Assembly (NCBI GenBank): GCA_951217055.1
Contig: OX578277.1
Coordinates: 114,573,904 to 114,637,903, forward strand
Direction: 5' to 3'
DNA: 64,000 nucleotides
DNA from: Gerris lacustris
Lineage: Eukaryota; Arthropoda; Insecta; Hemiptera; Gerridae
Below are positions 9,446 to 21,110 of the stretch, one piece after another (within the stretch, counting starts at the first letter, position 1; each line of letters begins with the position of its first letter). Below the pieces are notes generated by a model. The model did no database searches. It was not told the origin of the DNA and worked only from the letters and a program-made list of their open reading frames with translations. The position numbers and the translations under genes were made by a program.

Positions 9446-10290
9446 AATATTTTATCTGCAGTAGGGAGAAGTTATTATTTTGGAATATTTTAAAGGGACT
9501 AAGTAAGTCTTTTCTTCCCTGAACTTAAAAAGTAGGACGGAAAAGTAAAATAGGGCGAAGTAAGGATTGCCAACTTAATTATTTTATAAATTGTAGAAAA
9601 TGAATGGCTAATGTAATGAAGTATGAGGTTGTTGAAATCAGGTTGGCGACACTTCTTTTTAGACCTTCTTTATCATTGTTTATAACCTGCATCTAAATAA
9701 CCTTTTATTTGAGTTTAATTCCAATTCTTATTTGTTTTTAATAATGAATCTCTTATATATCTGCTATTAAAAGTGCTAATAATTATTGTTATTTTATTAA
9801 ATAATAAATAAAAACTGTACAATGGACGAAACTGTGTATTTTCTCCCTACTGGAGATAAAATATTGTATTAAAAGCTCTAATTCCCTCGTCTTCGCCTCG
9901 GGATTTAGGGACCATGGTTCCTTCGACTTCGCCTCAATAACCAACTTTTTCGCTCAGGGAATAATGGCTTAAGCAAAAGTAAACAAAACATCGTAGAATG
10001 ACTCGCAATACAGCTGGGAGTTTAAAAGCAGTGGTGCCAACCTGATTTCAACCAATTCACTACATTTGCTATTCATTCTCTACTATTTACAAAATAATTA
10101 GGTTGGCGAACGTGGATTATAATCCCGTTTTTACATTATTTCCCTGTTTTCACATTATTTCCCCGTTCTTAAGAACAGGGATGAAAAGACCAACAATATT
10201 ACCTATAAATTAGGCCTGTAAAGTTACATTTCGTCCCTACTGGAGATAAATAACTATTTCCTCCAGAAGGGAGAAAACATTAACATTCCA
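9446..10290. mobile_element. Foldback family P, copy 1
   Basis: The ends read TTTATCTGCAGTAGGGAGAA and the complement CCCTACTGGAGATAAA (10234-10249). A second, inner inverted copy (9841-9865) overlaps a short frame starting ATG 9822 (MDETVYFLPTGDKILY, then stop). A further inverted pair lies at 9564-9650 and 10035-10105. Copy 2 is at 45357-45960. CCTCG...CTTCGCCTCGG hairpin motifs lie at 9886-9945. 10320-10850 is otherwise unremarkable AT-rich sequence with GTGCGCATGCGC near 10746. Confidence 0.7.
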
Positions 10291-10869
10291 GCCTAGTTTA
10301 TAGGGAGGAAAGAATCCCTTTACAGCCAAGTTGTGAAAATCGTGGCGGAAAGTAACAGTAGAGCCAACCTATTATTCTTTTTAAAAAAATCAGTGTTGCC
10401 TGTTTTGTAACAAGAAGCAGTTTTGTTTAACTGAATGACTCGACAGCTTTTAAAAAAAAAAAAAAAAATATTAGAGAGTTCAAATAAGACGTACTTTTGA
10501 TTGCCGTGATACTTTAATTTCAATGTCATTTTAAAATGTCGTATGACTTCATAACTGAGTTTAAACAAGACTATAGAAAAGAGGTAGGTTACGTCTATCA
10601 GGTTATATTTATGTTTTTGATTTCTCATTTTTTAGAGATAAACACAAATAAATTTTTTAAAAAATTACGTAAATTAGGTGATACGAAAACAGTGACAGAT
10701 TAAAGTATATTTTCGTTTTTTCACAGTACGACAATTTTATACGTGCGCGTGCGCATGCGCTGTAGGTTTGACCTCGACAAGACATATGACATTAATTGCA
10801 CTTTATTTAAACTCTCTATTCTTAATTTATTGCTTCCGAGCTTCCCTCAGGAACCAACAAAAAATAAGT

Positions 10870-12010
10870 GTGGTGTCGCGGGACACCCGCTAGGAACGAA
10901 GTTCCTTACATTTTTCATTAAATATAAATGATAAAATTACACTGCTAAGTACGTATACATTGCTAACTACTTATACATGGTGGAGTGATAAAAGAGGCCT
11001 ACGTTTACGCGAGCGTTGCGCGTTAACGCTTGGGATAACGTTGTCCAACGAACTTGCAGGGCCGGATTTAACAATTTTCCACCCCTAGGCACTATTTCCC
11101 CCCCCCCCCCCCCCCCCCTCTTTAAAAAATTGCCTACTTTCTATTCATTCATGGACAGTTTCTGAGAAAAATTTGCAAAAAGAACTTGATTTTTGCGTAA
11201 CTTACCATATTTCGTCGAAGGTTGTTTGTTTAGATCACACAAAACACCAGGCGAGGGTGCTAAGATGATTACTATATATGTACTATGGTGATGTTTTCTT
11301 AATAATAATATTTAGCCTATAATATAATTTTTATTGTTGGTTAGGTTAACGAAAATAGAAACAGTTCGGTTACAGTTTTTTAATTTTATTAATTTTGCTG
11401 CAGGTACATAACCTATTCAAATCTTTCGAAAATAAAAGAAAACAATATAAACTGGTGGATTTCTGGTTACATAGCTACTTGGCTTTGTAAATTGTTTCCT
11501 GGCTATCAGAACAAAAGATTGTTACAGAAAAGAGAAAAGAATGTAATAGGTATTTATTACGCTAATATAAATAACCATAGCTAAATAAAAAATAAACAAA
11601 TTAACACACTGCACATTTGTCAACATATTTAAATTTAATTTACATTTGGTGTCTTCTTGCTTTTATTGCTGAAATCTCGTCTATAAGGTCGTCAACAGCC
11701 ATCTTAGCGATAAGCCCCGCAGCCGCTGCCGCCCTTAGGCACGTGCCTATAGTGCCTAGTGGGAAATCCGGCACTGCGAACTTAGCCAGGGCATTGGTAA
11801 AATGAACAGGTATATGTGTACCAAATTTCAACTAACTCGGTGATCTTTTATACTCAAGTTATTGTCATCGGTAGATTTCGTGACAGATTTTGCGTGACGG
11901 TGATTTTGGTCATTTTTTTCGGATTTACTCCCGGGCTCCAGAACGTGCCATTAGGAACTTTGTTCCAAAAACGCTCAGGGTGTAATGACTTTGTTTCCTC
12001 TAATAACTAT
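10870..12010 (-). repeat. Family F repeat, copy 1 (split by hAT element G)
   Basis: Two blocks, about 10984-11056 and 11785-11975, match the family F sequence found at 13470-13730, 52974-53490 and 61455-61880. Diagnostic parts are GCGTTAACGCTTGGGATAAC and AATTTCAACTAACTCGGTGA. Element G sits between them. Family type is not recognised. Confidence 0.6.
11057..11776. mobile_element. Non-autonomous hAT element G
   Basis: TIR CAGGGCCGGATTT at the left and AAATCCGGCACTG at the right. The flanking TSDs CGAACTTG and CGAACTTA match at 7 of 8 positions. CAGGGCCGGATT is a common hAT terminus. The 720-bp interior has a C20 tract (11099-11118) and no recognisable transposase. Confidence 0.85.
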
Positions 12011-12577
12011 TCGTTTATCAGGACGATCACATAGCTTCCGTTACCTTCGGTAAGCTTGGCAGCAATAAAAGAACAAATTGTCACCCAATGATTCACAATC
12101 AACCCCTACACCTACACAGACTCATTTAATTCACTTAGATAAAAGGAGAAGGTTTTTATTTTTGCTTCATCTCATATTGCAGACAAAACATACTCGATAT
12201 AAGTTATAATTTATACATTTTTTAAAAATAAGAATGTTTCACAGTAATGAATAGAAGTTCTCTGACATTTTCTTATTTTGTTTTCAAATTAATTTTACTT
12301 TTTTTTTTAATTTAAAAATAATACTACCCTATAAAAACAAAGTTATTATTATAAATAATTTATATTTATGTATTTTGGTCGTGTGAGTTGTTTTCTTTAT
12401 ACAAAACTCGCTTTAAAATATTTCATAACTATCACGGTTATTGTGTTTTTTCAAGCAATCGTAATATCAGTGGGTGTGCTTGGGTGGGCGACTATAAAAT
12501 TCTATGCTTTTTTTTTTCTTTTTTTTTTATCTTGGAACTTTCATTTAGCAAATAAATCCAGAATGGCAGCAGATATA
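12011..12577. other. AT-rich stretch with a family T end
   Basis: 12027-12068 matches the family T terminus (CATAGCTTCCGTTACC then GGTAAGCTTGG). The rest is AT-rich. A 79-codon plus-strand frame at 12368 is hydrophobic by base composition and has no recognisable domain. Confidence 0.5.
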
Positions 12578-13450
12578 CGCCGGGGAAGTGTGACGTCACT
12601 TACCTAAAAAAAGTGTGTGTTGTTACGTTGGCTAAGCTGCGGCTCATAACAAACAATGTACTTCTGGGGTTTATCAGTGCTATTTTATTTTATTATTATT
12701 TTTTAATCAATTATTTGTTTTATCATCTATAATGTATACATTTATTGGCTTATTAATGATGTTACTGATGCATGATAAGGTTAAAAACAGTTAAAAAAGC
12801 TTTTAATAGAATAAAAAGAGGAAAAAACTATAAAATGCTTACATAACTCTAGTAAACAATGGTTTGTTTACCTCTCTGACGCGACGTATTAACTACTATA
12901 TACGTCGCGTCAGAGAGGTTACGTAAAAGTGACAAAGGTTGCTGTGACGTCATGCGCCCTCCACGATTTTTTGTCAGGTTATCTTTTCTGGCTCATAACA
13001 AACCATTGTTTACTAGAGTTCTGTGAGCATTTTATAGTTTTTTCCTCTTTTCATTCTATTAAAAGCTTTTTTAACCGTTTTTAACCTTATCGTATATTAG
13101 TAACATCATTAATAAGCCAACAAATGTATACAAATTAGATGATAAAACAAATAATTCTCACAAATAACTCAAAGAAGATGTAAAATAACTTACTCACAGA
13201 TGTGGTCTTTTTACTCTATTAAAAGCTTTTTTAACTGTTTTTAACCTTATCATGTATCAGTAACATCATTAATAAGCCAACAAATGTATACATTATAGAT
13301 GATAAAACAAATAATTGATTAAAAAATAATAATAAAATAAAATAGCACTGATAAACCCTAGAAGTATATTGTTTGTTATGAGCCAGGGCAGCTTAGCCAA
13401 CGTAACAACACACACTTTTTTTAAGTAAGTGACGTCACACTTCCCCGGCG
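12578..13450. mobile_element. Foldback element H with CGCCGGGGAAGTGTGACG ends
   Basis: Left (12578-12860) and right (about 13195-13450) arms are inverted and highly similar. A third partial copy of the right-arm sequence lies at about 12990-13170. A central palindrome CCTCTCTGACGCGACGTA... at 12872-12919 is nearly perfect. TA flanks both ends, consistent with Tc1/mariner-like insertion. Three arm-like copies in a two-arm element imply an internal duplication. No coding sequence. Confidence 0.85.
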
Positions 13451-13469
13451 TATTATAATGAAATATCGA

Positions 13470-13730
13470 GGATTTGTTGGAACGAAGTTCCTTATGTCGT
13501 TATGGTACGTTACAACGTCTGAAGCCCGGCAGCGAATCCGAAAAAACAAACCGTCACAAAACCGAACGATTTCGACCAATGACGATTACTTGAGTAAAAG
13601 ATTACCACTTTAATTGAAAATTGGAACAAATGTTCATTTTACCAATGCCCGACGAGTTTGATGAACAACGTTATCCACTCAAGCGTTCGCGCGCAACGCT
13701 TGCTTAACCCTTAAATGCTAATGGTAATTG
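13470..13730 (+). repeat. Family F repeat, copy 2
   Basis: Shares GGAACGAAGTTCCTTA, AGCGAATCCGAAAAAAC, CATTTTACCAATGCCC and AACGTTATCC...CAAGCGTTCG with copies at 53250 and 61455. Confidence 0.65.
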
Positions 13731-13929
13731 AATGGCTAGTGTTACTAAACCTTCGTCGATTCGACTAACGTATGCAGAAAATACATTTTTTGGGTTGAAA
13801 CTACACTTTTATGAAGAGAAAACTATTAAGAACTCATTATTAAATCTGAACTAAAATGAGATATACAAACATTTGATGACAAATAACTTAGAAGGAACAT
13901 CAGAAAATCTGAAATTGAGTGAACATTAA

Positions 13930-14085
13930 TGCACCAGGTCCCATGCCCCAGGCCAAAAGCCCTAGGCTCTTAGCTAAGTGCTCCAGACCCCAGATTATCT
14001 GCCTCTGGTTTCTGGCCCAAGGCCAATTATCCTAGGCCTATTGCCCCTTACCCCAGGCCCATTTTCCCAGGCTATAGGCTCATTC
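13930..14085. repeat. Degenerate CCAGGCC-rich tandem tract
   Basis: About ten short imperfect units built on CCCCAGGCC...CCTAGGC run through the tract, such as GCCCCAGGCCAAAAGCCCTA and TACCCCAGGCCCATTTTCCC. It is much richer in GC than its surroundings. No function is suggested. Confidence 0.6.
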
Positions 14086-14279
14086 GATGACCAATTAATT
14101 CCCTTAGTTTATTACTAAACGTTAGTCGACGAAGTAGCTTTGACGGGAATTTGCCAGAAAACGAGTGTATGCTCAAAAGGACTACTACCGCTACACTAGC
14201 AGGTGTGTTACTAACCAGTGCAAGCACTGCAGAAGGATGGGGTACCCATCACCATCGTGTTCGAGCGTAAAAGGTTAAG

Positions 14280-14640
14280 GTTCGGTTCAAACTGTGCTCG
14301 TAGATTCGACTACCATTTGCATTCCAGGGATAAACGTAAGCTTCAAATTTAAAATTTGAATTATAGGACGGGAAAAAATTCTAACTTCATCTATTCAATG
14401 AAACAAACTTTTTTTCTAGTAAAACCATCACCGACACAGCTATGAAGTATTACAGATCGCTAAATTATTTAAAGCGAACCTATACGTTTAAAATAAAGAA
14501 AACTACGTTTTCACCCATTCTTTCGTTCTAAGTTCTAACGTAACGATTTTAATGAAACTTTATACACATCGTCTAAAGTACAATTGAAACTGGTATGTAA
14601 AATTTTAACCTGATACAAGCATAAGTTTTTGTGTAGTGAA
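14280..14640 (+). repeat. Family F repeat, copy 3 (distal part)
   Basis: CGTAAGCTTCAAATTTAAAA, GACGGGAAAAAATTCTAACT, CCGACACAGCTATGAAG and TATACACATCGTCTAAAGTA match the inverted copy at 52974-53260 and 61670-61860. Confidence 0.65.
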
Positions 14641-15212
14641 GTGATATATTTGATAATATCACATTATTTAAATGGAGTCTGACAGAGGGTGTCTAATGAA
14701 ACAGAACTGTTCCCTCAATACTACAACCATCCTACTAACTCATCATGATTAAGTATTTTCTCAATATTCAATACATATATTTATTGCAAGACGCTCGCTT
14801 CAATTATAAAAAAAGTTTTTTTTTTAATTTTGCCTTAAACGCCGCTAAGTACGAATACTTATTAACTTCTAATTTTGTCTCTTTATAATTTATTACTACG
14901 TTTTTATTAGCTTTTTATTAGTTTGTTTGTCCAGTACAAATCTTGCAATCTATTTTTAACTAACTTCCCGTGTAGCTAAACATTTGAAACTTTTAGAATA
15001 GCTCAGAACACGATGACAATGCATTATTTTAATATGGGACGTGGCAGTAGCGTACACAGAAAATTATTTCGGGGGGGGCCCAACCTAATTTAACTTATAT
15101 GCGGGTTTAGCATACCCCATAATTTATTATAATTGTAATTCCTCCCCCTTTTCAACACTCTAATTTCAATTTCTAACCTCATATTTAATTAAATTAAAAT
15201 CCTATGAGGTAA

Positions 15213-16125
15213 CACCTCACTATGTGATGTGATCGTTCTAAAGAACGATTATGTCTCCGATTCCAATAATTCCAAGACAGAAATCTGTTCCAGTTATCAG
15301 ACATTTTTGATCCCGTTTCTGGCTGTTAGTCTGTCTCTCGCTCAATCATGGCGAACAATTCTTAAAAACTACTCTTTCGATTTTAATGAAATTCGGATGG
15401 CAGTTAATTAGCATATAAAAAGTCCATTGTTGGTCCTATTTCACATTCATTTCCCTCCGCACCACATTTCTCCACCTGCCACCATTTCTCTTCCACATGT
15501 GCACACACATACATTTATTTACACCTTATCTTCAAAAATATTCATCTGATTTTATAAAACTTATCTGATAGAAGCTCACAGATTAAATTTAACTGTCTGC
15601 GCTGTTTAAATTTTGGTGAATTGATACTTTAAATCATGTAAAAATCAAACCAATTTTGACTAATTTAAAAAAGAAGGGAAAATTGAGTAAATTTAACATG
15701 AATAAAGTATCAATATAGCAAGATTTTAAGAGCGCAGACGGTTGAAATTATTCTTGGGTTATCTGCGGGCTACTTTAAACAAACCATTAAAATTTCATAA
15801 AAATCAGATGAGTACTTTTGAAGATATAGGTGTAAATAAATGTATGTCTGTGCGAATGTGGAAGAGAAATAAATAGGTGCAGAAGATTGAAACTTATACG
15901 GGACCAGCAATGTTATAACCTGGCTAATTGTGACCTACCATCAAAATTTCAATAAAAATGGACGAATAGCTTTTAAGATATGTTAGTTCGCAAAAATTGA
16001 AGGACAGGCGGACACGGGACCCAAACTGTACCCTGATGTTGAACAGATTTAAGTCTTGGAATTTTTGAAATCGTTCTTCAGAACTGTCACATATCTTCCG
16101 TTTCCTTTGGTAAGCTCGGAAGCAA
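15213..16125. mobile_element. Foldback family T, copy 2
   Basis: The left arm (15225-15600) carries GTCTCCGATTCCAATAATTC and a CTGTTAGTCTGTC run. The right arm (15760-16110) is its inverted copy ending GGTAAGCTCGGAAGC. TTCTAAAGAACGAT lies just outside the left arm and the complement inside the right end. Confidence 0.8.
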
Positions 16126-16489
16126 AACGTGATCCATACTGCAAAAGCAAACGTGGATTTGGAGCACATACGAATTTCAAATTTTTATCTAGAAGAGAAT
16201 TCTTCTCTAAGAAAATGAAATACCTATTGCAAAACAAAAGAATCATTCGCTCATTCGCTGGGTAATTACATGGGGCATTTAACATCAAATGTTTTCTGAA
16301 CGCTTTTTGAGTTTTTAGATTTAAATCTATCTTAAGTTTTTTCGCAAAATGATAAACTGATTTATTTATATTGCCTCTGTTTTCCCACTACATGTCGACT
16401 AACACTAGTCCGACCTGAGTCAGCAAGAGGGGAATGCCTAATTTTCTACTGAAATCCACAACCATCATTTTCCCGTTTAAGCCAGTCTA

Positions 16490-17215
16490 GTGTGCATATT
16501 TAAATTCAATTAATTTAATTCCACCGGCAAAAGTTCGAGTTGACTCGGGCCTCATTTAATTTAATGTGCTTAACACCTAGGCCGAGCCGGCAATCGGGTC
16601 TATTATTGAACGCATCCCAATTTATTTTTATGCATAATTTCCATCGACAAAATCGGGCCAATCAGGCCGATTCATTGTACTCATCCTAATCAATTCAATG
16701 CACTTAATTCTATAGCAAAAAATCCGGGCCTAGCTGTCAATCGGAGCAGTCTATTTTTACGAATCCAAATTCAAATCATTGCATTAGGAGTCGTAATGAA
16801 TTGAAGCTGTCCTATAATGCAACCTATGCTATTGAACTGACCAACCACACTTGAACTTGACTAAAACCACAAAAAAATCATTGAATTCAATTGTCGAAAA
16901 ATCATTTTTAGTTCCACTGGCAAAAATCAAGGCCTAGTCGGCAAATAAGCCGATTTATTTCATGCATCCTAATTTAATTCAATGAATCTTAGTCACAGAT
17001 TTCATCAGCAAAAATCTCGGTCCAGCCAAAATCGGGCCGCTATAGTGTTTAATAGTTTTAGTTTCATCGACAAAAATCCGGGCCCAGCCGACAGTCGGGC
17101 CGGTATAGTGTTTAATAAATTTAACTCCATCGGTAAAATCCGGGCCCAGCCGACAATCGGGCCGGTATAGATTTGAATGAATTTTATTCTATCGGCAAAT
17201 CCTGGCCAAGCTTAT
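16490..17215. repeat. 62-bp satellite inside element D
   Basis: Units share the core AAAAATCCGGGCCCAGCCGA followed by CAATCGGGCCGGTATAGTG. The last four (from 17001, 17063, 17125 and 17187) are spaced exactly 62 bp. Earlier units back to about 16490 are more diverged and irregularly spaced. GC-rich cores alternate with TTTAAT linkers. Confidence 0.8.
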
Positions 17216-17314
17216 TTGGGGTGATTAAGTGCGTATACACACCATAAGATAATACTTAATTAGTTCCTTTTATTGGAAAATATTTACAGCCAATTCGAAT
17301 GCATCTGTCATTAC

Positions 17315-19053
17315 CAGAGACCTTCAAAATGTAGCATTTATTTTTATGAAATGTGGCACTAAAAAATGTGGCAATATGGCACTTATTTTGGCCAAATGTG
17401 GCATTTATTTTAGCTAATGTGGCATTTATTTTTCAACTCCCCCCCCCCCCCCCCTACCCTTTACATATACACCCCTTTACTTATACACTTCTTTTTATGT
17501 AGCAATTTGCTTTGTAAACAAATTTCAAATTAAAATTATTATACTTTAATTAAACTTCTATACTTTAATTCAAATTATTATACTGTACAATAATTATCTT
17601 TTCAATATTTTCTGTGGTCAATTTCTAGCGATTGTTTGCTAGTATATTTTTTAATTTCAAAAATGACCTTTCCACGTTGGTAGAAAAAATTGGCATATAC
17701 ATACTTCAATATAAAGCAGTCTTTAAAACTTGATACTGCGTCTCCGCCTTGCATTTTTTAACCCTTAAGCGCCCAGGATAACATTAACTATTTCATTCCA
17801 ATCTGGATTTACATTTAAAGCAGCTTCCAGTATTTTTCCGACTTGCTCTCCTTTTTGGCCCGGCAACTCCATCGCAGCTTTTTGGAGCTCCAAGACAACT
17901 TTAGCAGCTGAAGTCAACGAAGTGCGCCTTGCACCTCTTCTTCTTTCATCTGTGGCAACTTAAAAAAATGAGCTCGTATAAAATTTAGCTGCGTCAAAGT
18001 TTGAACGTTTCCCAGTGCCTGCTTGGCTATTTTAATTGCCATGTTATCCTCTTCGTCGAATTCTTATAATAGAACTTTCACTTTTTCTCCATGTTCTGCA
18101 TAATAAAGGGCCGCTCTTATTTAAGTTTCCCATCTTGTTAGGATAGGCTCTGAAGGAAGAGGGGTGTCCCTGGTAGCATTTCCTTGAAGATTGGCACTCG
18201 GCTTAGAGCTTTAATAAAAATTTGTTTACCCGCTGAAATTAAGTCATTTACAGCTGGTGAAAAACAGCATGGGCCAAGCTGGTTACATGGACCATTTTAG
18301 GGAACACACTATTAAACACACCCCCGCTTTCAGTATGTATGCAGCGCTGTCAGAGCAGGGCAGTTCGGTTACTTCTATTTTTTGGCATGGTCAAAAAATG
18401 TAATACACAAACAAAGTTTAAAATCACTGGGAAAGTTCGAAGACTATAAGAATACAATAACAACCAGAGAGGTGAAATGATATTGGTCAAGTATCTGACT
18501 CAGGTACACCTGAGACTGGAAGAGGCACCGTTAGCAAAAAACCCAAAATATAACACTATGTTTCTAAAGGAGGAGTTAATCCCTAAACCATTCAATATTA
18601 CTACGAATGTGCCAATGGTTATCCTCTAAGTATGCTTCTTATACCTTTTAAGGGTAATTGGTATTGAACACGACAACACTACCTGCGTCTTTCCCCAGAT
18701 TATTTGCTACACGCGGCTTTAAACTTGATTTTTTTTAACCTTAGAACTTCTACCAGCGACGAAGTGTGTCACTACCCTAAGATAGGAATCCACGTCACTT
18801 GGGGAATCCTCAGCACCTTGGAATCCTGCCCTGCAAGGCGTATCTTACCTGGTTTTATGGGTTGTAGCAGAACCCCTTAGAATATTAGAATATTTCTATT
18901 TTTTTTCTCCGAACTTAGCCCAAATAAGGCAAAATGTGGCACAAAGTGTGGCATTTTACCGAAAATCGGCAAAATGTGGCTTTTTACCGAAAAATAGGCA
19001 AAATGTGGCATTTTAGTATGGCGCCATGGCAAAAAGGCATTTGAAGGTCTCTG
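17315..19053 (-). mobile_element. hAT transposon, copy 2
   Basis: The reverse complement of the element at 5832-7566, 1,739 bp, bounded by TIR CAGAGACCTTCAAA and perfect 8-bp TSDs GTCATTAC (17307-17314 and 19054-19061). The peptide encoded near the 5' end is identical between copies. The most obvious difference is the length of an internal C/G homopolymer (17434-17454). Confidence 0.95.
17560..18385 (-). pseudogene. hAT transposase pseudogene (copy 2)
   Basis: Carries the same broken reading frames as copy 1, including the C-terminal dimerisation motif NVERSFLKLKNILANNR and the VHVTSLAHAV segment, now on the minus strand. The disabling stops are shared with copy 1. Confidence 0.75.
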
Positions 19054-20013
19054 GTCATTACTGTGTTTTTTGGTTTTAAGTGTATGGCGGGTCTTAGGTA
19101 TGTAATCATTTCGGCCCTTGGGCCCCCCCTGTGTACGCCACTGGGACGTGGCAAAACAAATAAAATAACTTGCGGATTTTTTCCATACTAACTTTCCACA
19201 CAGCAAAATTTGCTGAAAACCAATTAAATTCTTCTGAAAAATGGCTAAAAGTATTAAAATAATGCATTGTAATCGTGTTCTGAGCTATGCTAAAAGTTTC
19301 AAATGTCTAGCTATTCGGGAAGTTAGTTAAAAATAGATTGCAAGATTTGTACTGGACAAACAAACAAGAAAGCAAGCTAATAAAAACGTAGTAATAAATT
19401 AAATTAAACCAAACCTACAAAGAAAAAGAGACTTGAGCACTTTCATCTCTAAATTTGAAATTTTTGTTATATTTTATATGAGTGAGTGAGAGAGGGAGAG
19501 GGGGGGGGGGGGGGGTAAAGGGAGAATTTAGGTCATGAGTTTTATTTTAGATTTGGTACAATTCAGTTTGAACCCTTTATTTTTGTTGTTTTTATTTTGC
19601 CTTGAAGAAAAAAAATCGAAAATTTTTACTTCTCGCTCTTCCGTTGTACAATGTTGGTTCCCCTGAGGGCTGAAAGCATTTCAAAGTGTAAACGTGAATC
19701 CTATCTGGGCGTCTCCAGACATCGTTTTAAATTATTTATTTAGTTTCTTATTCTGCTTCTCTTTGTCTTTAAGTGAGAGAGAAAAGAGCAGTAAATCTCT
19801 ATTTAGAAAAAAATAAAAATAGAAATAAAAAACATTTTGTGTTAAAATAACGCGTACTTTACTCTATGAATCTTATCGCTGTAAGCAATCGGAACTTTAA
19901 CTCAGATAACATGTACAATTTTACCTAATTTATATCAAATAGAAGTAATTCAAACGTCATGTGACAAACACGGAACTACTACACAACACACTGGTGTACC
20001 TTTGTATAATTGT

Positions 20014-20660
20014 CAGGCTCACCACTTCGAAATACGCTTACTTGGTACCCATATTAGACTGTCCGCTAATCGCTAGCTTGGTTTCTCGCTCCACAATCAG
20101 CGTAGGAATGAGTTGAGGGGTTGTAAGGGGTGGGAATGCACTAGTGCCCTAGAAGAATACAAAAAGCCCTAGTTCATTATCGAAATACGCTTACTTGGTT
20201 TCTACCCATATTAGACTGCCCGCTAATCGCTAGCTTGGTTTCTCGTTCCACAATCAGCGAAGGAATGAGTTGAGGGGTTGTAAGGGGGGGGGGGGGGGGG
20301 AATGCACTAGTGCCCTAGAAGAATACAAAAAGCCCTAGTTCATTAAAATCGGTTCAGTAGTTTAAGCTGTAGGTGCGTCAACGTTAAAGTGGCTGTTCGC
20401 TAGCTTGGTTTCTCGCTCTGCGTTCAGCATAGGAATGCGTTATTAATTTTTTTTATCTAGGAATGCACTTGAACCCTACAGCTAAACAACTGAACCGATT
20501 TTAATAAATGAGGGCTTTTTGGATTCGTCTAGGGCCCTAGTGCATTCCCTCCTACAATCAATCAACTTATTCCTACGCTGAATGTGGAGCGAGAAACCAA
20601 GCTAGCAAACAGTCTAACATGGGTAGAAACCTAGTAAGCGTCATGCGAAGTAGTGAGCCT
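20014..20660. mobile_element. Foldback element I with tandemly duplicated left arm
   Basis: AGGCTCACCACTTCG at 20014 pairs with CGAAGTAGTGAGCCT ending at 20660. The left-arm sequence (TTACTTGG...GCTAGCTTGGTTTCTCGCTC) occurs twice in tandem (20026-20175 and 20185-20345), then partly a third time (20395-20440). The inverted right arm covers 20470-20660. A G19 tract (20284-20300) occurs only in the second left copy. Confidence 0.8.
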
Positions 20661-20699
20661 ATATTATATTATTACATATAAAAAATAATATAATATATA

Positions 20700-20705
20700 T
20701 ATCAT

Positions 20706-20794
<89 letters not shown>

Positions 20795-20805
20795 CATAAC
20801 AATAA
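20700..20805. repeat. (TA)n then (TAA)n microsatellite
   Basis: About 65 bp of TA repeat (20707-20770) passes directly into TAA repeats (20770-20795). 20806-21110 is AT-rich with nothing recognisable. Confidence 0.95.
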
Positions 20806-21110
20806 ATATAAAATTATATGTAATAATAAGTTACTTTTAACATATATACTTCTTTACTTATATAAGGCCAGGATCCAGCTGGATATGCACAAATTATAGC
20901 AACGTTAGTGTATCTAGGTGGCCAAATGCTGCTAAAAATCTTTATATTCTGCTACTATAAGAATGTTAAGTTCTTTCAATGTCATAGGTCTCGTAGTTCT
21001 CCAATCTCCATAGACCTTGTCCAGCTCTTAACTTCACTTTTATTTGACTCTAATGTGTGGGAATAAACAGTTTAGAGAATCCTTCCTTAGGGACCGTACA
21101 AAAAGTCATG

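Larger units (their letters stand above)
15045..19143. mobile_element. hAT-like element D
   Basis: TIRs CAGTAGCGTACACAG and CTGTGTACGCCACTG are flanked by perfect 8-bp TSDs GGACGTGG (15037-15044 and 19144-19151). CAGTGGCGTA is a common hAT terminus. The interior contains foldback T copy 2, a 62-bp satellite and hAT copy 2, with no transposase of its own recognised. Confidence 0.88.
14887..19400. mobile_element. Foldback element E (interrupted by hAT element D)
   Basis: AATTTATTACTACG at 14887 and the ~150 bp that follow are the reverse complement of about 19252-19400. With D and its TSD removed, E is a palindromic element of about 400 bp with the loop GGCAAAACAAATAAAATAAC. The same loop recurs at 62215-62295. 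No coding sequence. Confidence 0.8.

Noticed and set aside
11617..11831. Overlapping plus/minus ORFs of about 62 codons at the right end of element G
   Set aside because: They run across the hAT terminus into family F; no transposase similarity.
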